This document shows, piece by piece, positions 58,759 to 64,000 of a stretch of DNA of 64,000 nt (position 1 is its first letter; every line of letters begins with the position of its first letter). Both the position numbers and the translations under genes were made by a program. The notes under the pieces were generated by a model. It searched no databases. It was not told where the DNA came from and saw only the letters and a program-made list of their open reading frames with translations. Origin of the DNA: an uncultured Sphingomonadaceae bacterium (GTDB lineage Bacteria; Pseudomonadota; Alphaproteobacteria; Sphingomonadales; Sphingomonadaceae); the NCBI GenBank assembly GCA_947497315.1, contig CANMFX010000001.1, positions 1,116,001-1,180,000 on the forward strand, written 5' to 3'.

Positions 58759-61335
58759 ATGACTAAACAATCACAACATCACAAAAGTATCTTTTCAGGA
58801 AAATCAGTACGGGGATTGCTGATGGGCTCCGCAGCAAGTCTGGCCTTCGCCGGCGTTGCTGCCCCGGCCTATGCACAGGATGAAGTTGCAGAAGATGACA
58901 GCAACGTCATTACGGTCATCGCCCGTAAGCAGACGGAAACACTACAAGAAGTGCCCGTAACAGTTACAGCCATCGGTGGTGACACGCTTGAAAATTTTCA
59001 GGTCAATGAAATTGCCGATGTGGTAAGCCGTGTTCCCGCACTAAATGTCCAGGTTGGTGGTTCCGGCTCAGGCGGTCAGATCAGTCTGCGCGGTGTCGGT
59101 TCGTCCAATATTTCGGCTTCTTTTGACTCTGCCGTGGCTTTTGACTTCGATGGCGTGCAGATCAGCACCATGCGCCTTGTTCAAGCTGGCTTTTTCGATG
59201 TCGAACAAATTGATGTGCTCAAAGGTCCGCAGTCATTGTTCTTTGGTAAAAGTGCCTCGGCTGGTGTGTTTTCCGTTCGTTCCGCCAATCCAACGCCAGA
59301 TTGGGAAGTGGGCGTCAAGGTTTCTCAGGAATTTGAGGAAAATGGCACGACTATTGGCGGTTATATTTCCGGGCCTATTTCAGATACGTTTGGCGTCAGA
59401 TTGGCGGCACAGTTCAACAGTATCGAAGATTATGTAGACTTGGCACCTGGCACACCGGCATTCAATCCCAATGGTTCAGTCCGGACAAGTCGCGGCTTGG
59501 AAAATTTCGTCAGTCGTTTGACTTTCCAATGGGATCCTTCTGACAATTTCAATGCCAATCTGAAATTGAACTATATCAAGAATGAAAATGACGGTGCGAT
59601 TGCGCATTCCGATATTAACTGCGGACCAAATGGCGTGGCGGATCCAGTATTCTTGCTACAGGGTGGACTCGTCATTCCTTCCAATGCAGATTGTAACGAC
59701 CGCGATGGTCTCTACCATCATGTCGACGCCGCTGCTGCTTTGTCCGGGCGTTTACCAGATGGTTCTGCCGGTCAGGGCAGGTTTGAAAATGGTATTCCCT
59801 ACGGTGAGACCGACATTTTCTTCGGTCGGCTGAAATGGGATCTTGGTGTGTCTGACACACTGACGATTTCTTCGGTTTCTGGCTATCTTGGTATGGATGC
59901 TGTCGATACTGATTGTTATGCTTATGTTGGGACTTTTGGACCAGGCGTACCTGCCGGCTCCGGGTGTAGTGATCCCGAAAATAAAATTGAACAATTTACC
60001 CAGGAGCTCAGGCTTGCCAGTGATTATGATGGCATGTTCAACTTTATGATCGGCGCTTTTTATGAAAGCCGTGAAATAGACTTCAACACATCGCAGCAAG
60101 CCGTGAACATCTCGTTCGCTGCAGCCGATCCTACGCTTCCTATTTTTACGATCCCTGATCCCACGCAGCCGGTGTCGGCGGTCAATGCCCCGGTTTTCCA
60201 AGGACTTGTAAACGGAACTGGTACAACATATGACTGGCTCAAGCAGCACAAGACAAAAACAGAAGCTCTCTCTTTCTTCGGCAGCATTACACTGGATTTG
60301 ACGGATCAGTTACAGATTTCCGGCGGTATTCGTTGGACCGACGAGAAAAAGGTGAACACAATACGTGTGCCATATCTTCACAATCTGCTGGAGTTTACTG
60401 GCAATGATCCAGTAACAGGTGATCCACTACCAGCCGGTGTTTTTGTGGATAGTCCCGGGTTTGTAACCGAAGGTTTCTTCTCTGGGCCAATCAACTTTTC
60501 GGACTCCAATTTTTCACCTGAGGTCTCGATAAGGTATCAAGCAACGCCAGATATTAATATTTATGCGGCATTTAAGACAGGTTTTAAATCGGGCGGTATT
60601 GACAATAGTGCGTTGCCATCAAATTCGCTGCAAGCCGCAGCTGCAGCTGGCAGTTTCGACTCCTTGATCTATGATTCAGAAACCGGTCTTGGTGGTGAAG
60701 TTGGCGTTAAGGCGCAATTTGCTGATCGCAGCGTTACCTTGAATACATCGGTATTCTACTATGTGTTCGATGATCTGCAGGTTCAGAATTTCGATGCGAC
60801 GACTATTCAATTCCAAACCTTCAACGCAAGTCAGCTGACCAGCCAAGGTGTCGACGTTGAATGGGCATGGCGGACACCGGTTGACGGTCTGAACCTCTCC
60901 GGTTCATTGGCTTATACCGATGCCGAATTTTCGGCACCGTTTGTAACCACTTCGGGCGAAGATATTAATGGTCGGGCGGCAGCACGCGCTCCGAAATTCG
61001 CCGCCAATGCCGCGTTTGACTGGTCCATTCCAATGAGCGACGCTTTTGAGCTCGGATTGAACGGCAACCTGCAATATAGCGGATCTTACTTTACCAATGA
61101 GGACTCGCTGACCGATCTCAAGCAGGATAGCTATGTGTCGATCGATGGTTCTATTTCAGTCGGTGATCCTGATGGTGCCTGGAAATTGTCATTGGTTGGT
61201 GTGAACCTGACCGACGAAATCTGGATCAATACCAGCGGCGGCCGTCCGTTCCTGGAGCCCGGTGTTGGCGATGACCTTGTCGTCACGCAAAACCGCGGTC
61301 GTCAGGTCTTTGTGGAAGCCAGCTTCAAGTTCTGA
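58759..61335 (+). CDS. TonB-dependent receptor (TBDR3)
   Basis: An 858-residue complete receptor. Start ATG 58759 after GGGAGAGAG; the track extends upstream by 15 codons. The signal peptide is long (GKSVRGLLMGSAASLAFAG, ending AYAQ-D). The TonB box is SNVITVIARKQTE, the plug carries IDVLKGPQSLFFGKSASAGVF, and the C-terminus is QVFVEASFKF ending in Phe. No TTGTCCGGACAA operator lies upstream, so it is controlled differently from TBDR1 and TBDR2. A TTGACA at 58621 could be part of a promoter. Likely imports the substrate of the right-hand beta-oxidation-like block. Confidence 0.95.
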   Translation: MTKQSQHHKSIFSGKSVRGLLMGSAASLAFAGVAAPAYAQDEVAEDDSNVITVIARKQTETLQEVPVTVTAIGGDTLENFQVNEIADVVSRVPALNVQVGGSGSGGQISLRGVGSSNISASFDSAVAFDFDGVQISTMRLVQAGFFDVEQIDVLKGPQSLFFGKSASAGVFSVRSANPTPDWEVGVKVSQEFEENGTTIGGYISGPISDTFGVRLAAQFNSIEDYVDLAPGTPAFNPNGSVRTSRGLENFVSRLTFQWDPSDNFNANLKLNYIKNENDGAIAHSDINCGPNGVADPVFLLQGGLVIPSNADCNDRDGLYHHVDAAAALSGRLPDGSAGQGRFENGIPYGETDIFFGRLKWDLGVSDTLTISSVSGYLGMDAVDTDCYAYVGTFGPGVPAGSGCSDPENKIEQFTQELRLASDYDGMFNFMIGAFYESREIDFNTSQQAVNISFAAADPTLPIFTIPDPTQPVSAVNAPVFQGLVNGTGTTYDWLKQHKTKTEALSFFGSITLDLTDQLQISGGIRWTDEKKVNTIRVPYLHNLLEFTGNDPVTGDPLPAGVFVDSPGFVTEGFFSGPINFSDSNFSPEVSIRYQATPDINIYAAFKTGFKSGGIDNSALPSNSLQAAAAAGSFDSLIYDSETGLGGEVGVKAQFADRSVTLNTSVFYYVFDDLQVQNFDATTIQFQTFNASQLTSQGVDVEWAWRTPVDGLNLSGSLAYTDAEFSAPFVTTSGEDINGRAAARAPKFAANAAFDWSIPMSDAFELGLNGNLQYSGSYFTNEDSLTDLKQDSYVSIDGSISVGDPDGAWKLSLVGVNLTDEIWINTSGGRPFLEPGVGDDLVVTQNRGRQVFVEASFKF

Positions 61336-61358
61336 TCAACTCTCCCGTTGATCAAAGC

Positions 61359-61396
61359 GGGCCGGGACAGCGGGGGGCTGTTTCCGGTCCTTTTTT
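61359..61396 (+). terminator. Rho-independent terminator of TBDR3
   Basis: GGGCCGGGACAGC, G-rich loop, GCTGTTTCCGGTCC with one bulge, then TTTTTT. A second small repeat GATCAAC-TCTCCC-GTTGATC overlaps the stop codon at 61334-61353. Confidence 0.8.
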
Positions 61397-61493
61397 GTGC
61401 ATCACAAAGGTTAGGCGATAGCCATATTGAGAGTGGTTTCCGACTGACGATCATCTAGTTTGAAAGACATATTCAGGAATTGAGGAGCAGATT

Positions 61494-62285
61494 ATGGGAC
61501 GTCTTGAAGGTAAAAAGGCTGTTGTGCTGGGTGCAGCAGGCCCGGGCAATATGGGGCAGGTGATTGCCAAGCGTTTGCGAGATGAGGGTGCGGATGTTCT
61601 GGTCGCCGGCCGCAAGGAAGACGAGCTGAAGCGTTTTGCCGAAGAATTGGGCGGCCATTATGCGCTATGTGATCTGACGAACGAGGCGGAAATCAACGCC
61701 CTTGCTGAAACAGCGACCAGCAAAATGGGTGGCGTGGATATTGCGATAAACGCAACGGGCCTAGGTTTTCTGAAGCCGTTTCTGGAGAATACCAAGGAAG
61801 AGCTGGAGATGATGTCGGCGCTGCAACTGGTCGGTCCGTTCCAATTTTATCAGGCAATGATCAAGGCAATGAAAGATGGCGGTTCGATTATCCAGATCAG
61901 CTCGGCGACCGCGACGATCATGCTCAACGACCATGCGGCCTATATGGGTACCAAGGCCGCGACCGATCACATCATCCGCTGTATTGCGCATGAATTTGGT
62001 GATCGCGGCATCAGAGCCAACAGCATTTCGCCGGGTCTCACCCGCACACCGATGACGGCTGGCGTCGATCAGGTTCCGGGATTGGTGGAATCGTTTGAAG
62101 CGCGCTATCCGCTGGGCCGTATTGGTACCAGCGAGGATATTGCCGCTGCCGCTGTTTTTCTGGCCAGCGACGAATGTTTCATGACCGGCGAGAATCTGCA
62201 GGTCAATGGCGGACTATGCTTGCGCGGAAATCCGACCCGCAAGGATCAGGAGCTGATGATGGGGGCTGTTGCGGCGGCTTCATAG
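61494..62285 (+). CDS. Short-chain dehydrogenase/reductase
   Basis: A 263-residue SDR. The cofactor motif is unusual (VVLGAAGPGNMGQVIAKRL, with Gly-Ala-Ala-Gly-Pro-Gly-Asn), the NNAG is replaced by IAINATGLGF, but catalytic Ser (IQISSAT) and Tyr-Lys (AYMGTK) are retained. GAGGAGC precedes the ATG. It stands alone between the TBDR3 terminator and the REP-type repeat, so its link to the neighbouring pathway is unsure. Confidence 0.9.
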   Translation: MGRLEGKKAVVLGAAGPGNMGQVIAKRLRDEGADVLVAGRKEDELKRFAEELGGHYALCDLTNEAEINALAETATSKMGGVDIAINATGLGFLKPFLENTKEELEMMSALQLVGPFQFYQAMIKAMKDGGSIIQISSATATIMLNDHAAYMGTKAATDHIIRCIAHEFGDRGIRANSISPGLTRTPMTAGVDQVPGLVESFEARYPLGRIGTSEDIAAAAVFLASDECFMTGENLQVNGGLCLRGNPTRKDQELMMGAVAAAS

Positions 62286-62299
62286 CCAGCATTATCAAC

Positions 62300-62380
62300 T
62301 CGTCATCCCAGCGAAAGCTGGGATCTACCAAAGATTTTCGCAAAGCCGTGAGGAGATCCCAGCTTTCGCTGGGATGACGA
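62300..62380. repeat. REP-type perfect inverted repeat, 27-bp arms
   Basis: Two perfect 27-bp arms (62300-62326 and 62354-62380) separated by 27 bases. Each arm is itself a hairpin: ATCCCAGC, GAAA tetraloop, GCTGGGAT. This is the look of a dispersed bacterial REP/BIME or small non-autonomous element. It sits between the SDR and the NupC gene. Confidence 0.85.
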
Positions 62381-62487
62381 TATTGGCTAGAAGCATGTCC
62401 CGGCCTGTAGCGTCAAAATCCTGTTGGCGCTGTGGTAAATTTCCGCCATGGTGGCGCACTATTGCTTCGCCACGGGAAATTTAGTCA

Positions 62488-63756
62488 TTGCTTGATTTAA
62501 TGAGCCAGTTTCAGGGCTTGATCGGGATTGCCTTCATCCTGACTCTTGCCTGGGCATTGTCGGAAAATCGTGATGACAGGCCAAGCTGGCGCTGGATTGC
62601 CGGAGCCATTGCGGTTCAATTCATTCTCGCCGTTTCGATCGTCCGTATCCCGTTCATCTGGAATATTATCAGCCTTGCCAATCAAGGGGTGCAGGCGATT
62701 GAACAGGCGACGCTGGCGGGTTCAAGCTATATGTTTGGCTATGTTGGCGGTGCGGAATTGCCTTTTGTGCTCAAAGAAGGCGTGGCCCCGCCTTTGATCA
62801 TTGCTTTCCAGATATTACCGCTCGTGATCGTTTTTTCCGCGCTCGCGGCCTTGCTATGGCATTGGCGGGTTTTGCAGATAATTGTCAGAGGTCTGTCCTG
62901 GGCCTTGCAAAAAACACTGGGTGTCAGCGGTGTCGTTGGTCTGAGCGGTGGCGCCAATATCTTCCTCGGCGTCGTGGAATCCCCGCTGGTGGTGCGTGCC
63001 TATTTTGAAAAGATGAGTCGGGCCGAGTTGTTCGCGATCATGGTGCTGGCCATGTCGACCATTTCGGGGGCGATATTGGTGCTCTATGCGACCACGCTGG
63101 AAAAGACGGTGCCCAATGCGGTGGGGCATATGATCTCGGCTTCACTGATATCCTTGCCCGCGGCCATCCTGCTTGCGCGGCTGATGGTGCCGGGACTGTC
63201 CGACACCAAAGTGAACCGCCAGGAACCGGGGCTGAAATATGAGGGCAGCTTTGACGCGATTATCAAGGGGACGATAGACGGTGTGCAGCTTTTCCTGGCG
63301 GTAATTGCGGTGATTATCGTGATCTTCGCCTTTGTCGCGCTGATTGACCAGATATTGTCGGTTCTGCCTTTGATTGGCGGCGAGGCTTTAACGCTCAAAC
63401 GCATATTCGGGTGGATATTCGCGCCGTTAATGTGGATGATCGGGGTGCCGTGGGAGGAGGCTGCTGCTGCGGGATCGTTGATGGGGACCAAAGCTATCCT
63501 CAATGAATATGTCGCCTATCTGGAGCTAGCGGCGCTGCCCATCGATACATTCAGCGCGAAGGGGCAATTGATCGTCACCTATGCGCTGTGCGGTGTGGCA
63601 AATCTTGCCAGCGTCGGCCTGATCATCTCGACCATAGGTACGCTATGCCCGCAGCGCCGCGGCGAAGTCGCGGGACTGGGTATGAAAAGCTGGTTCGCTG
63701 GCAATTGTGCGACCGCGATGACCGGCGCGGTAATCGGTATTATTACATGGAGTTGA
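62488..63756 (+). CDS. NupC/CNT-family nucleoside transporter
   Basis: A 422-residue concentrative nucleoside transporter-family protein. Characteristic stretches are GVAPPLIIAFQILPLVIVFSA, LGVSGVVGLSGGANIFLGVVESPLV, MVLAMSTISGAILVLYAT, GSLMGTKAILNEYVAYLEL and YALCGVANLASVGLIISTIGTL. It imports nucleosides with an ion gradient. The start is uncertain: TTG 62488 is ten bases after GGGAAA, the in-frame ATG at 62500 is the alternative. Followed by a lipid-synthesis gene, so it belongs to the core genome beyond the catabolic block. Confidence 0.9.
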   Translation: MLDLMSQFQGLIGIAFILTLAWALSENRDDRPSWRWIAGAIAVQFILAVSIVRIPFIWNIISLANQGVQAIEQATLAGSSYMFGYVGGAELPFVLKEGVAPPLIIAFQILPLVIVFSALAALLWHWRVLQIIVRGLSWALQKTLGVSGVVGLSGGANIFLGVVESPLVVRAYFEKMSRAELFAIMVLAMSTISGAILVLYATTLEKTVPNAVGHMISASLISLPAAILLARLMVPGLSDTKVNRQEPGLKYEGSFDAIIKGTIDGVQLFLAVIAVIIVIFAFVALIDQILSVLPLIGGEALTLKRIFGWIFAPLMWMIGVPWEEAAAAGSLMGTKAILNEYVAYLELAALPIDTFSAKGQLIVTYALCGVANLASVGLIISTIGTLCPQRRGEVAGLGMKSWFAGNCATAMTGAVIGIITWS

Positions 63757-63768
63757 GGGCTTTTCGCA

Positions 63769-64000
63769 ATGTTTGACGCCAAGATTCGGCCACTGATCGA
63801 TCCGCCGCTCAACGCGGCTGGTCGCGGTTTGGTGCGGATCGGTTTCACTGCAAACGGTGTTACGTTGCTCGGCTTGGGATTTGGATTGGGAGCCGCCTAT
63901 GCCATCACGATTCAGCATTTTGGATGGGCGTTGGCACTGGTCTTAGTCGGCCGGATATTGGACGGTCTTGATGGCGCTGTCGCAAGAGCAACGGAGAAGA
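63769..64000 (+). CDS. CDP-alcohol phosphatidyltransferase-family protein, cut by window edge
   Basis: N-terminal 77 codons only; not in the ORF track because it runs off the right edge. It starts ATG 63769 with GAGGG upstream and reads FDAKIRPLIDPPLNAAGRG and VRIGFTANGVTLLGLGFGLG, a first membrane segment, and RILDGLDGAVARATEK, the start of the CDP-alcohol phosphotransferase motif DGx2AR. The enzyme class builds phospholipid head groups. The rest lies outside the window. Confidence 0.88.
   Translation, partial: MFDAKIRPLIDPPLNAAGRGLVRIGFTANGVTLLGLGFGLGAAYAITIQHFGWALALVLVGRILDGLDGAVARATEK

Noticed and set aside
59479-59488. GTCCGGACAA within TBDR3
   Set aside because: Inside coding sequence about 720 bp after the start, encodes an ordinary Val-Arg-Thr stretch and lacks the TTT arm, so treated as chance.

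Overview
The window looks like chromosomal DNA from a sphingomonad-type alphaproteobacterium. It carries three TonB-dependent receptors (TBDRs) with the usual signal peptide and TonB box, two of them next to catabolic gene sets. It also carries many short-chain dehydrogenases, acyl-CoA dehydrogenases, CaiB/BaiF CoA-transferases, VOC proteins and NTF2-fold proteins, a spinster-type MFS carrier and Tat-exported enzymes. I cannot name the species. There are no rRNA, tRNA, CRISPR, phage or IS genes. The window cuts a TBDR on the left and a CDP-alcohol phosphatidyltransferase on the right.

Left half (about 1-35 kb): a large catabolic region held together by a palindromic operator, TTGTCCGGACAA. 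I find nine copies, all intergenic and all 18-70 bp upstream of start codons: before TBDR1, a membrane protein, the DUF1838/CitE divergent pair, the DUF1330 operon, the exported hydrolase/TBDR2 divergent pair (three copies), the amine oxidase/LolA-like divergent pair, and a secreted protein. The best local candidate for the binding protein is the GntR/UTRA (HutC-type) regulator at 10143-10922. The region holds a five-gene CoA operon (CitE lyase, MaoC hydratase, acyl-CoA dehydrogenase, two CaiB/BaiF transferases). Next comes a ten-gene, translationally coupled operon (two MmgE/PrpD, PaaK-like ligase, amidase, HapK-like, SDR, GFA, PuuE-like cyclic amide hydrolase, crotonase, two-domain VOC). A minus-strand operon follows (DUF1330, VOC, MDR, VOC, MFS, alpha/beta hydrolase, YciI, AhpD-like). 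Around TBDR2 and its right flank sit exported proteins with Sec or Tat signals. A plausible reading, which is inference, is TBDR uptake, processing in the periplasm, ring or amide opening by the PuuE-like hydrolase and the amidase, then CoA activation, dehydrogenation, hydration and C-C cleavage of a dicarboxylic acid. Several enzymes here lack the usual catalytic residue.

Middle (about 36-48.6 kb): an acyl-CoA ligase and a crotonase; a minus-strand GST-VOC-ThuA-SDR operon divergent from a 526-residue Rieske oxygenase and a PaaI-type thioesterase, with a GGACCG-AA-CGGTCC inverted repeat between them; then a LuxR-type regulator, a 2-oxoacid dehydrogenase E1 alpha/E1 beta pair followed by a free-standing 77-residue lipoyl domain with no E2 catalytic domain, an AHL-lactonase-like metallo-beta-lactamase protein and a Kelch protein.

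Right part (about 48.7-64 kb): a beta-oxidation-like set (MDR reductases, three acyl-CoA dehydrogenases including a tandem pair, KSI-like and LEH-like NTF2-fold proteins, SDRs, a DUF35-type OB protein and a thiolase) ending in TBDR3. This resembles the machinery used for steroid or isoprenoid side chains, but the substrate is unknown. Then come an SDR, a perfect 27-bp inverted repeat of REP type, a NupC-type nucleoside transporter and a truncated CDP-alcohol phosphatidyltransferase. No gene-free stretch exceeds about 275 bp.
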